A DNA stretch of 6,470 nucleotides from Gammaproteobacteria bacterium (GTDB lineage Bacteria > Pseudomonadota > Gammaproteobacteria > UBA4575): assembly GCA_027297825.1 (NCBI GenBank), contig JAPUHH010000225.1, forward strand, positions 1 to 6,470, in the 5' to 3' direction. Shown in pieces: positions 1-5,632 of the stretch. Below the pieces are notes generated by a model. That model was given only the letters and a program-made list of their open reading frames with translations, made no database searches and was not told the DNA's origin. A program made the position numbers and the translations under genes. The number at the start of each line of letters is the position of its first letter. Position 1 is the stretch's first letter.

Positions 1-492
1 GGATCAACAAAAATGGATTGGGAAGTGGAACTCGCAGTAATTATTGGCAAAGGTGGTACCGGCATCTCTCGTGAGCAGGCCCTTGAGCATGTATTTGGGT
101 ACAGCGTAATAAATGATGTTTCCGCACGAGATATTCAAAAACGCCATAAGCAATTTTTTGTGGGTAAGAGTTTTACCGGCGCATGTCCCATGGGTCCATG
201 GATTGTGACCGCAGATGAAATTCCGAACCCACAGAACCTTAACTTAAAAAGTCGCGTAAACAATAAGCTTAAACAAGACTCGAATACTAAGAACCAGATA
301 TTTGATGTGGCAAGCGTGATTGAAACCCTATCGCAAGGCATGATGCTGGAACCCGGAGATATTATTGCAACTGGAACGCCGAGTGGGGTGGGATATGTGC
401 GTAATCCGCCTGAGTATTTAATGCCTGGGGATGTAGTAGAGTGCGAAGTAGAATCAATTGGTGTTATACGTAATCCGATTGTCGAGATTTAG
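1..492 (+). CDS. Fumarylacetoacetate hydrolase (FAH) family protein, 5'-truncated by the window edge
   Basis: This is the C-terminal part of an FAH/FAHD1-family enzyme. The family is soluble and metal-dependent; it cleaves or isomerises acylpyruvates and related 2-oxo acids in aromatic and tyrosine catabolism, or decarboxylates oxaloacetate. The reading frame is open from base 1, and the ATG at 13 falls inside the conserved DWExELAV stretch, so it is not the real start; the N-terminus lies upstream of the window. Counting from that Met, Glu4, Glu6 and Asp35 (in the VINDVSARD motif) match the three usual metal ligands. FVGKSFTGACPMGPW and the IATGTPSGVG loop are family hallmarks. The end (GDVVECEVESIGVIRNPI) is the normal C-terminus, so the 3' end is intact. 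The exact substrate cannot be read from sequence. It converges with the hydrolase gene at 505, with 12 bp between stops and no clear terminator. Confidence 0.93.
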   Translation, partial: GSTKMDWEVELAVIIGKGGTGISREQALEHVFGYSVINDVSARDIQKRHKQFFVGKSFTGACPMGPWIVTADEIPNPQNLNLKSRVNNKLKQDSNTKNQIFDVASVIETLSQGMMLEPGDIIATGTPSGVGYVRNPPEYLMPGDVVECEVESIGVIRNPIVEI

Positions 493-504
493 TTTTTACG
501 CCAG

Positions 505-1332
505 CTACAACATTGTTTGCAGTGCATCTTGTAGACCAGCAACGTAATCACGTTTCGAAAGTAAAAAACCATTGCCATGCCCTCCACGAAGCTCAATAAA
601 CTTCTTAGGCTGATTGGCCCTCTCAAAATTAATTTCTGCATGAGAAAACGGAATTACTTCATCATTTCTGCTATGCACAATAACAATTGGGCATGAGATA
701 TTTTTTAGCTTGTTGAGCGTCTCGTATCTATGTTTCAGAATGATGCTGATTGGCATAAAGGGATAATGTTTTTTTGATGCATCTGGCATAGAGGTAAAAG
801 TCGATTCTAAAATTAACATTGCTGGTGTTACGTTATTGGCCAATTCGGAAGCAATACCACCCCCTAAAGATCGGCCTGCAATAATAATCTGCTCTGCATC
901 CATGTTTTGCTCACCTATTAAATAGTCCCAAGCTGCCGCAGCATCTAAATAAGTACCTGCCTCACTAGTGTTTCCAGTGCTCTGCCCATAACCCCTGTAG
1001 TCAAATATGAAAAAATTTAATCCAAGCTGATGATAAATTCGTATGGTTTCTAAGCGGTGAGAAATATTACCTGCATTGCCATGCATGAAAAGAACAGTTT
1101 TTTCTAGCTGATTATTAGTAGAAACTGCAGGTATAAACCAACCATGTAACTTTTCATTATCTGCAGTCCGTAGTGTAACTTCTTCAAAAGCCAAGCCAAT
1201 ATCTGCAGGAGTTGAGCTTAATTCTCGAGTCGGTATGTTAGGCGCATAGATGAATAATGCCTGTGCGAAATAGATGGCGATCATTGCAGCGATATAAAAT
1301 AACGCTAGTGCGATAATTATTTTGATAAGCAT
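505..1332 (-). CDS. Membrane-anchored alpha/beta hydrolase (ABHD13/BEM46-like, S33-type)
   Basis: A 275-residue serine hydrolase of the alpha/beta fold. Residues about 4-26 form one hydrophobic helix with Lys4 near its start, which fits an N-terminal signal anchor, with the catalytic domain probably on the periplasmic side. The oxyanion-hole motif HGNAG is at 84-88, the nucleophile elbow GRSLG puts the catalytic Ser at 155, the acid is probably Asp224 (SRNDEVIPF), and the His is His252 (GGHGNGF). The triad and the length fit the bacterial relatives of ABHD13/BEM46, whose physiological substrates are mostly unknown. The ATG start at 1330-1332 is chosen because it opens the hydrophobic helix; no strong Shine-Dalgarno precedes it. 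Its stop (TAG) faces that of the FAH gene, and its start is divergent from the metalloprotease remnant at about 1366. It could be an esterase or a thioesterase; the fold is secure, the substrate is not. Confidence 0.92.
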   Translation of the reverse strand: MLIKIIIALALFYIAAMIAIYFAQALFIYAPNIPTRELSSTPADIGLAFEEVTLRTADNEKLHGWFIPAVSTNNQLEKTVLFMHGNAGNISHRLETIRIYHQLGLNFFIFDYRGYGQSTGNTSEAGTYLDAAAAWDYLIGEQNMDAEQIIIAGRSLGGGIASELANNVTPAMLILESTFTSMPDASKKHYPFMPISIILKHRYETLNKLKNISCPIVIVHSRNDEVIPFSHAEINFERANQPKKFIELRGGHGNGFLLSKRDYVAGLQDALQTML

Positions 1333-1365
1333 TTAAATAGGCACATAATATTTGGGAACTATTGA

Positions 1366-2330
1366 TTTCACTCAACTGAATCAGCAATTATAATAAAAAC
1401 CAGCATATTACCCCATCGCATACAAAACGACTTACCTACTTGGGCACTCAATGGTGGAATGGCGATGTTATTAGGTTTCACGGGATATTTGTTGTTTGGT
1501 GCGACCGGATTGCTAATACTCGTTATCGGTGGCGCATGCCTAATTTATGTAGGGCCTCGCGTAACGCCTCAATGGGTGTCGCGTATGCATAAGGCGAAGC
1601 CGGTTAAAGTTGAGAAAGATATACAATTTTCAGTATTGTTGAAGAACTAGCTGGCAAAGTTGGCTTCTTACATTTGCAGCAACTCTATTACATTCCAAGT
1701 GAAATGATTAATGCATTTGCAATCGGCACGCGTGACAATGCATTAATTGGCATCATAGATGGCATTTCGCGCGCATTGAATGGACCAGAAATCACAGCTG
1801 TTTTAGCTTATTGGATCAGCCATATTGAGAATAACGATATTCAAGTGATGAGCATGGATGATACGATTGAACGAGTGACACATACATTATCCTGTATAGG
1901 CCAGCTATTGTTGCTTATTAATCTGCCATAATTCCTTATCGGGCAGGGGTCTAATTCTTGGTTGGTGATTATATTGCTCAATTTTGCGCCTAATATTGCG
2001 GCGCTGATACAGCTTGGCTTATCAAGAACGTGTGAATATGATGCTGAATTGGGAGCGGTAGATTTAATTAAAGATCCACGTACACTCGCCACAGCATTAC
2101 AAAAACTTGAGCAGTTATACGCAGGAGTTATGCCAAGAGTGTCGTTGCTGGATCGAAAAGCGCTCGAACCTTAATTATTACGTTCAAACCCGCATAAGCA
2201 TGAAAGAATTGAGCGTTTTAAGGAAATGGGAAAGGATTTACAACAGCAAGATTTGACTATTTCCAATTACGATGTTCGGCAGGCAAGGTTTTACCAAATA
2301 GTGCGGCGCAATTTCCGCGTTGGACTTTAA
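1366..2330 (+). pseudogene. Degraded M48-family (HtpX-like) zinc metalloprotease
   Basis: Three successive open stretches together read as one M48-type membrane metalloprotease, a family that degrades misfolded membrane proteins. Segment 1 (frame of 1459; homology seems to begin around 1411 with HRIQNDLPTWALNGGMAM) carries two hydrophobic helices and a PRVTPQWVSRM motif. It ends at a stop (1648-1650), but the family sequence (SIVEELAGKVGF) continues in another frame from about 1632, so one base was probably lost in or near the T-run at 1627-1630. Segment 2 has YYIPSEMINAFAIG, then AYWISHIENND where the family has A-H-E-I-S-H: the first zinc His and catalytic Glu are replaced by Tyr (1809-1811) and Trp (1812-1814). 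An in-frame TAA at 1929 interrupts it. Segment 3 continues in the same frame with SRTCEYDAELGA, which keeps the Glu of the third zinc site, then a second in-frame TAA at 2172 followed by the C-terminal LLRSNPHKHERIERF, ending at TAA 2328-2330. No convincing start codon was found. With four lesions, a working protease is very unlikely. Confidence 0.85.
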
Positions 2331-2359
2331 ATGGCCTATGGCTTTAAAGAAAATAAATT

Positions 2360-2950
2360 ATGAATATTAAACAACGTGTAAGCGAAATATTTGCACAAGA
2401 AGCACAAGCTATTTCCTCTATACCTGTAACGGATGAGTTTGAGCATGCTGCAAATTTATTAAAAGATTGCAATGGCAAAGTGCTGACTACAGGGATGGGC
2501 AAAGCAGGCCATATTGCTAATAAATTTTCAGCAACCCTATGTTCAACCGGAACTCCTGCTTCGTTTTTGCATCCGGGTGAAGCGGCACATGGAGACCTTG
2601 GGCTAATCGAAGAGAAAGATGCCATCGTCGCCTTTTCTACTAGCGGCAAAACTCGTGAGGTGTTGGATATATTGGCTGCGGGTCGGGAACTTGGTTTGCA
2701 TACCGTAATTGGCATCACTTCACATCCGGACTCTACGCTGCGGGAGTTAAGTGATGTGGTTATTGATATGGGGGTAATTAAAGAGGCATGTCGATTGGAG
2801 CTAACGCCTACTTCAAGTATGGCGGTGATGCTAGCTATTAGCGATGCATTGGCTTTATTACTGATGGAATTAAAAGGCTTTGATGCAGATGATTTTGGTA
2901 AGCGTCACCATGGTGGCTATCTGGGGCAAAAAGCTCGTAATACTAAATGA
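2360..2950 (+). CDS. SIS-domain sugar-phosphate isomerase, arabinose-5-phosphate isomerase (KdsD/GutQ/KpsF)-like, without CBS domains
   Basis: A 196-residue cytoplasmic protein made almost wholly of one SIS domain. It matches the N-terminal half of KdsD/KpsF, which interconverts ribulose 5-phosphate and arabinose 5-phosphate, the first step towards Kdo for lipopolysaccharide. Visible motifs are GMGKAGH with Lys48, LHPGEAAHGDLG with His71 and His77, the phosphate loop STSGKT (93-98), KEACRLELTPTSSM (141-154), and RHHGGYLG with His183 at the place of the catalytic His of KdsD. Usual KdsD proteins have about 320 residues with a tandem CBS pair after this point. Here the frame stops (TGA 2948-2950) shortly after the HHGG motif, and no CBS-like sequence is found downstream in any frame. 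SIS-only isomerases of this type are known, for example in Bacteroides, so it may be complete. The Shine-Dalgarno is weak (AAAGAAAA about 9 bp before ATG). A different phosphosugar substrate is possible. Confidence 0.88.
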   Translation: MNIKQRVSEIFAQEAQAISSIPVTDEFEHAANLLKDCNGKVLTTGMGKAGHIANKFSATLCSTGTPASFLHPGEAAHGDLGLIEEKDAIVAFSTSGKTREVLDILAAGRELGLHTVIGITSHPDSTLRELSDVVIDMGVIKEACRLELTPTSSMAVMLAISDALALLLMELKGFDADDFGKRHHGGYLGQKARNTK

Positions 2951-3014
2951 TAAATACGTGCGAAATAAAATCGCAGGTGGAAAGCAACTGCTTAATTTGG
3001 ATCAACCGCAATGT

Positions 3015-3155
3015 ATGCGCTTGCATATTACTTCGTCAAAGACCACATCTGAAAAAATGGTGAATGCAACGAGAGAAGGATTTGTAAAGTCTACACAAGG
3101 ATATGCTTCTGCTATAGATGAAAAAATTGAAACATTTTTAGCCTGGTTGCAATAG
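3015..3155 (+). CDS. Unrecognised short ORF, possibly a gene remnant
   Basis: A short frame of 46 residues (ATG 3015, TAG 3153-3155) in the gap between the SIS gene and sixA. The same frame is open further upstream across the SIS 3' end, but that part is a shadow of the SIS gene. The C-terminal half (GYASAIDEKIETFLAWLQ) looks like a plausible amphipathic helix ending a real protein, yet I recognise no family. There is no Shine-Dalgarno before the ATG. It could be the tail of a decayed gene, in keeping with the broken protease nearby, or a chance ORF. Confidence 0.2.
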   Translation: MRLHITSSKTTSEKMVNATREGFVKSTQGYASAIDEKIETFLAWLQ

Positions 3156-3358
3156 CCGGTCAAAAAAAGCGATGTGCTAGAGTTTTCTTTCATGCCTCTG
3201 AAGATAACACTATATTTATAATAAATTGAGTAAATTATTAGGTGAGGTCGTTAATAAAATATTTGCAGCTCACTGTTTGGAATATCGATAGGCGGCAATT
3301 CTGCACAATTTGATTTGAAAAATAAGTTGCTAGGCAGCTAGGTTATCTAAAATTATAT
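3156..3358. other. Intergenic region upstream of sixA, no gene seen
   Basis: About 200 AT-rich bases without a supportable gene. A direct repeat of GCTAGG at 8-bp spacing lies at about 3329-3342. No convincing promoter was found: the A/T-rich stretch TATCTAAAAT just before sixA could hold a -10, but no -35 at good spacing matches well. Together with 2951-3155 this makes roughly 400 bp without a confident coding sequence. Confidence 0.5.
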
Positions 3359-3862
3359 ATGTTCCGAAGTTTAGTACTTGTACGTCATGCTAAATCGAGC
3401 TGGGAAGGTTCAAACTTGCTGGATTTTGATCGGCCGCTAAATAAACGTGGCTTTGAGAATGCGCCGATGATGGGCCAGCGTTTAGCAAGCAATAAGTATA
3501 GTGCTGATAGTATAATTTCTAGCCCTGCGGTACGTGCTATTACCACGGCAGAAATGATCGCCAGCGAAATTGGTTTTGATAAGAATCATATACGACAAGA
3601 GCCTGCAATTTATGAAGCTGGGATAAGTGCACTTTTGTATGTAATCGCCAATATCGATGAAAATGACCAATATGTTATGTTAGTAGGTCATAACCCTGGA
3701 ATCACGTATTTGTGTAATTACATATGTGATTTTAAGCTTGAGAATATGCCTACTTGTAGCGTTGTCCAAATTAAATTCAGCATTAGGTCATGGAGAGATA
3801 TCTCAAAGCATAGTGGTGAGTTGATCGATTTTGATTATCCTAAAAAGAAGTATCAGAACTAA
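3359..3862 (+). CDS. sixA: SixA-like phosphohistidine phosphatase
   Basis: A 167-residue cytoplasmic member of the histidine phosphatase (phosphoglycerate-mutase-like) superfamily. In E. coli SixA removes phosphate from phosphohistidine on the ArcB HPt domain and on the nitrogen PTS. The RHA signature gives the phospho-accepting His10 with Arg9. SSPAVRA supplies the second Arg (59), YEAG an acidic residue (Glu86), and VGHNPG the second catalytic His (111). The RHAKSSW start, the DFDRPLNKRG stretch and the short length without an insertion are typical of SixA rather than of phosphoglycerate mutase or CobC. The ATG at 3359 is chosen because it puts the RHA motif at residue 9; the Shine-Dalgarno is poor. 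The kinase-like gene begins 9 bp after its stop, so the two are very probably co-transcribed. The true phosphoprotein target is not shown. Confidence 0.92.
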   Translation: MFRSLVLVRHAKSSWEGSNLLDFDRPLNKRGFENAPMMGQRLASNKYSADSIISSPAVRAITTAEMIASEIGFDKNHIRQEPAIYEAGISALLYVIANIDENDQYVMLVGHNPGITYLCNYICDFKLENMPTCSVVQIKFSIRSWRDISKHSGELIDFDYPKKKYQN

Positions 3863-3871
3863 CCTACATAC

Positions 3872-4603
3872 ATGGCGCGACCCACTAAACCAAAGTTTTC
3901 TTCATTTGATCTACCTATGGGGCGTGTGATAGCAAAAAAATATGAGATTCTTTCCAAGCTCGGTGGCGGCTGGGAAGGTGAGGTGTATAAAATTCTAGAG
4001 ACCAGTACAGGCATCGAACGTGCAGCAAAGTTTTTTTATCCACATCGAAATGAAAATAACCGCACCTCTAATTTTAATGCTAAGAAGCTGCATCAACTTA
4101 GGCTGTGTCCAATACTAATTCAATACCATACTAAAGAAGATTTTGTATTTAAAAGAGTGCCGGTAACGGTACTGATATCTGAATATGTAGAAGGTCAATT
4201 ACTTTCAGAATTTATCAAGACCTTTCCGGGTAAGCGCTTAACGCCTTATCAAGCCTTGCATCTTCTGCATGCACTTACAAAAGGCATTGAGTGTATTCAT
4301 GACATGAATGAATATCATGGCGACTTGCACTCTGACAATATTATTGTCAATAAATTTGGTCTTAATTTTGATTTGAAGCTGGTAGATTTATTTTCTGCAA
4401 AAGAGTCAAAAAGCGAAAGCCGCAAATTTGATATTGTAACTCTCATTCAAGTATTCCATGAGTCTCTTGGGGGAGCGAAGCATTACGCCAAGCATCCAGA
4501 TGCAATTAAATATATCTGTTGTGGGCTAAAATCGAATTTAATTTTGAAAAAGTTTAAAACGGTAGGTCAGTTGCGTCGCCATATTGAAAGTATGGACTGG
4601 TAG
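3872..4603 (+). CDS. Small atypical protein-kinase-fold protein, coupled to sixA
   Basis: A 243-residue soluble protein with a Hanks-type kinase core and little else. The glycine-rich loop is LGGGWEGEVYK (30-40). The ATP-binding Lys is Lys53 (AAKFF). The hinge region is ISEYVEGQLL (102-111). The catalytic loop is HGDLHSDNI (149-157), with Asp151 and Asn156 in place of the usual HRD..N. The Mg-binding DFG is DLF (Asp172). The Lys, both Asp and the Asn are therefore kept, so phosphotransfer is plausible. HGD instead of HRD and the lack of an obvious Glu in the helix-C region (about 66-80) are atypical. There is no membrane helix, PASTA or other sensor domain, and the part after DLF is short, lacking a clear APE motif. 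It follows sixA by 9 bp and probably works with it. Bacterial Ser/Thr kinase, small-molecule kinase or pseudokinase are all possible. Confidence 0.85.
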   Translation: MARPTKPKFSSFDLPMGRVIAKKYEILSKLGGGWEGEVYKILETSTGIERAAKFFYPHRNENNRTSNFNAKKLHQLRLCPILIQYHTKEDFVFKRVPVTVLISEYVEGQLLSEFIKTFPGKRLTPYQALHLLHALTKGIECIHDMNEYHGDLHSDNIIVNKFGLNFDLKLVDLFSAKESKSESRKFDIVTLIQVFHESLGGAKHYAKHPDAIKYICCGLKSNLILKKFKTVGQLRRHIESMDW

Positions 4604-4620
4604 TAAAAATAGAGTTTACT

Positions 4621-4652
4621 GAATGTCCGCTTTGGGCCGAAAGTAGTCATCC
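4621..4652. repeat. Imperfect 32-bp extragenic palindrome between convergent genes
   Basis: An inverted repeat with arms GAATGtCcgCTTT and AAAGtaGtCATcC around a GGGCCG centre. Pairing by hand gives about 11 of 16 pairs including one G-T wobble. It is the only structure in the 65-bp gap between the 3' ends of the kinase-like gene and nsrR. It lacks a clean T-tract, so it is not a textbook rho-independent terminator, but it could end or protect transcripts from both sides. The core resembles short palindromic repeats I remember from other gammaproteobacterial intergenic regions; this is memory, not a search result. Confidence 0.4.
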
Positions 4653-4668
4653 AGCTGCTTTGAATTCA

Positions 4669-5106
4669 CTAAGCAATTTTCAGCAGGTTGCTTAATTGTG
4701 ATTTTTTATTCTTAATTAAGTCTTCGATGGTATAGCCCTCTAAAGTTTGTAAAAAACTTTGAGAGGCTTCAGATAAAGCATGTTTTAAAATACATAGAGG
4801 CTCAATGGGGCAAGCATTACCTTCAGGGTTGAAGCATTCAACGATATAAAAATCATTTTCACTGTCTTGTACTACATTAGCAATGGAAATATCGGCTGGT
4901 TTCATTGCCAGCATTAAGCCGCCGCCTTTACCTTGAGTCGATTTCACGTAACTTAGTTTGGCAAGATGGTGTACCACTGAGCGTATATGGTGACGAGACA
5001 CGCTATACGCTTGTGTGAGTTGGTCGATGGTGACGCGTTCATTCGGATGCAGAGCCAAATAAATAAGCACACGCAAAGAATAATCAGTGAATTGGTTCAG
5101 GCGCAT
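4669..5106 (-). CDS. nsrR: Rrf2-family Fe-S transcriptional repressor, NsrR-like
   Basis: A 145-residue DNA-binding regulator of the NsrR branch of Rrf2. NsrR holds an Fe-S cluster that reacts with nitric oxide, which lifts repression of NO-detoxifying genes. The N-terminal MRLNQFTDYSLRVLIYLA includes Asp8, a cluster ligand in characterised NsrR. The winged helix follows (VTIDQLTQAYSVSRHHI about 25-41, wing GKGGGLML about 59-66). Three Cys at 91, 99 and 105 have the NsrR-like layout C-x7-C-x5-C. The C-terminal QSFLQTLEGYTIEDL also matches NsrR. The frame runs 31 residues further upstream to 5199, but that extension resembles nothing and overlaps the promoter region, so the ATG at 5104-5106 is preferred. 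No Shine-Dalgarno precedes it; it is preceded by an A-run that is part of a 20-bp palindrome. It is divergent from the globin gene, its most likely target. IscR or RsrR are less likely, given the Cys spacing and this neighbour. Confidence 0.9.
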   Translation of the reverse strand: MRLNQFTDYSLRVLIYLALHPNERVTIDQLTQAYSVSRHHIRSVVHHLAKLSYVKSTQGKGGGLMLAMKPADISIANVVQDSENDFYIVECFNPEGNACPIEPLCILKHALSEASQSFLQTLEGYTIEDLIKNKKSQLSNLLKIA

Positions 5107-5125
5107 TTTTTTGCATGCAAAAAAA
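5106..5125. promoter_or_regulatory. Perfect 20-bp palindrome at the nsrR start codon
   Basis: T7-GCATGC-A7 is a perfect dyad whose left end is the first base of the nsrR start codon. It could be an operator for autoregulation or a weak hairpin in the nsrR leader. Because it occupies the place of a Shine-Dalgarno, it may affect nsrR translation. It does not match the usual NsrR box closely, although GCAT is shared. Confidence 0.45.
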
Positions 5126-5127
5126 GT

Positions 5128-5157
5128 TTGACAGCTGGGAAGGCATATCGATATGAT
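5128..5157 (+). promoter_or_regulatory. Sigma70-type promoter for the globin gene
   Basis: TTGACA (5128-5133, perfect -35) and TATGAT (5152-5157, one mismatch to the -10 consensus) are separated by 18 bp. The expected transcription start is about 5164, giving a leader of roughly 40 bases. A 12-bp perfect palindrome CATATCGATATG (5144-5155) overlaps the -10, and a larger dyad covers the start site. Confidence 0.7.
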
Positions 5158-5159
5158 AA

Positions 5160-5178
5160 CATCTAAATAATATAGATG
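5160..5178. promoter_or_regulatory. Candidate repressor operator (19-bp palindrome) over the globin transcription start
   Basis: CATCTA-aATaATa-TAGATG is near-perfect (8 of 9 base pairs around one central base), with three further pairs outside it (5156-5158 with 5180-5182). It sits just downstream of the -10, a typical place for a repressor site. With nsrR next door, an NsrR-like protein is the natural candidate binder. The half-site TAGATG is AT-rich and shares GATG with the enterobacterial NsrR half-site AAGATGYATTT, but with a different arrangement, so the assignment is inference. Confidence 0.5.
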
Positions 5179-5189
5179 ATATAAAAAAC

Positions 5190-5196
5190 AAGAGGG
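5190..5196 (+). promoter_or_regulatory. Ribosome binding site of the globin gene
   Basis: AAGAGGG lies 6 bp before the ATG at 5203. It is the best Shine-Dalgarno in the window and fixes the globin start; most neighbours have weak ones, which suggests strong translation of the globin once derepressed. Confidence 0.75.
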
Positions 5197-5202
5197 CATC
5201 CC

Positions 5203-5631
5203 ATGTTGAGTGACAAAACAAAAGAAATTGTGAAATCTACATCTCCAGTTTTACAGAAGCACGGTGTAGCCATTACTACACGTATGTACGAACGAATGGC
5301 AGAAGAATACCCTGAAGTTAAAGCATTATTTGCCAATACTAGAGATGGCCAAGCAGAACGACTTGCTAGTGCAGTATTGGCTTATAGTCAAAACATTGAT
5401 AATTTAGATGCTTTGCAGGCCTCAATAGAATCCATTGCAAACAAACATGTTGGTGTGAATGTGTTACCTGAACACTATCCTATTGTTGGGCAATTATTAT
5501 TGGCAGCAATGCAAGATGTGTTGGGTGATGCGCTTAATGAGGAAGTGCTCAAAGCATGGGAAGAAGCGTATTCTTTTCTCGCTGATGTATTTATTAATAA
5601 AGAGCGGCAACTTTATAGCCAGGGCGCATAA
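5203..5631 (+). CDS. Single-domain bacterial globin (Vitreoscilla haemoglobin / Hmp globin-domain type)
   Basis: A 142-residue cytoplasmic haem protein covering exactly the globin domain of flavohaemoglobin, close in length to Vitreoscilla haemoglobin (about 146). Such proteins bind O2 and, given electrons, turn NO plus O2 into nitrate. The proximal haem His is His82 (IANKHVGV). Distal-pocket residues are Tyr29 (B10), Phe43 (CD1) and Gln50 (probable E7). The stretch LPEHYPIVGQLLLAAM matches the family G-helix start, and ADVFINKERQLY is the usual C-terminal end of the domain. No FAD/NAD module follows in frame: the gene stops at TAA 5629-5631, and the next gene on the opposite strand encodes a separate ferredoxin reductase. 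A strong promoter, a candidate operator and a good Shine-Dalgarno precede it, and divergent nsrR suggests NO control. Confidence 0.93.
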   Translation: MLSDKTKEIVKSTSPVLQKHGVAITTRMYERMAEEYPEVKALFANTRDGQAERLASAVLAYSQNIDNLDALQASIESIANKHVGVNVLPEHYPIVGQLLLAAMQDVLGDALNEEVLKAWEEAYSFLADVFINKERQLYSQGA

Positions 5632-5632
5632 A

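Noticed and set aside
13..15. ATG at 13 as start of the FAH-family gene
   Set aside because: It falls inside the conserved metal-ligand region and the frame is open to the window edge, so the gene begins upstream.
1356..1395. N-terminus of the metalloprotease in another frame (IDFTQLNQ)
   Set aside because: It looks protein-like, but there is no start codon and the match to the family is too short to define a second frameshift.
1620..1650. Programmed ribosomal frameshift in the metalloprotease
   Set aside because: Two downstream in-frame stops and a destroyed active site point to decay rather than recoding.
2344..2718. Antisense ORF opposite the SIS-domain gene
   Set aside because: Its frame is a shadow of a strongly conserved gene; the protein resembles no family.
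2951..3155. CBS domains split from the SIS gene by a frameshift
   Set aside because: None of the three forward frames shows CBS-like sequence, and only about 200 bp is available.
5107..5199. Extended N-terminus of the NsrR-like protein from an ATG at 5199
   Set aside because: The extra 31 residues match nothing in the family, and this DNA carries the globin promoter and dyads; MRLNQFTDYSLR is the standard Rrf2 start.
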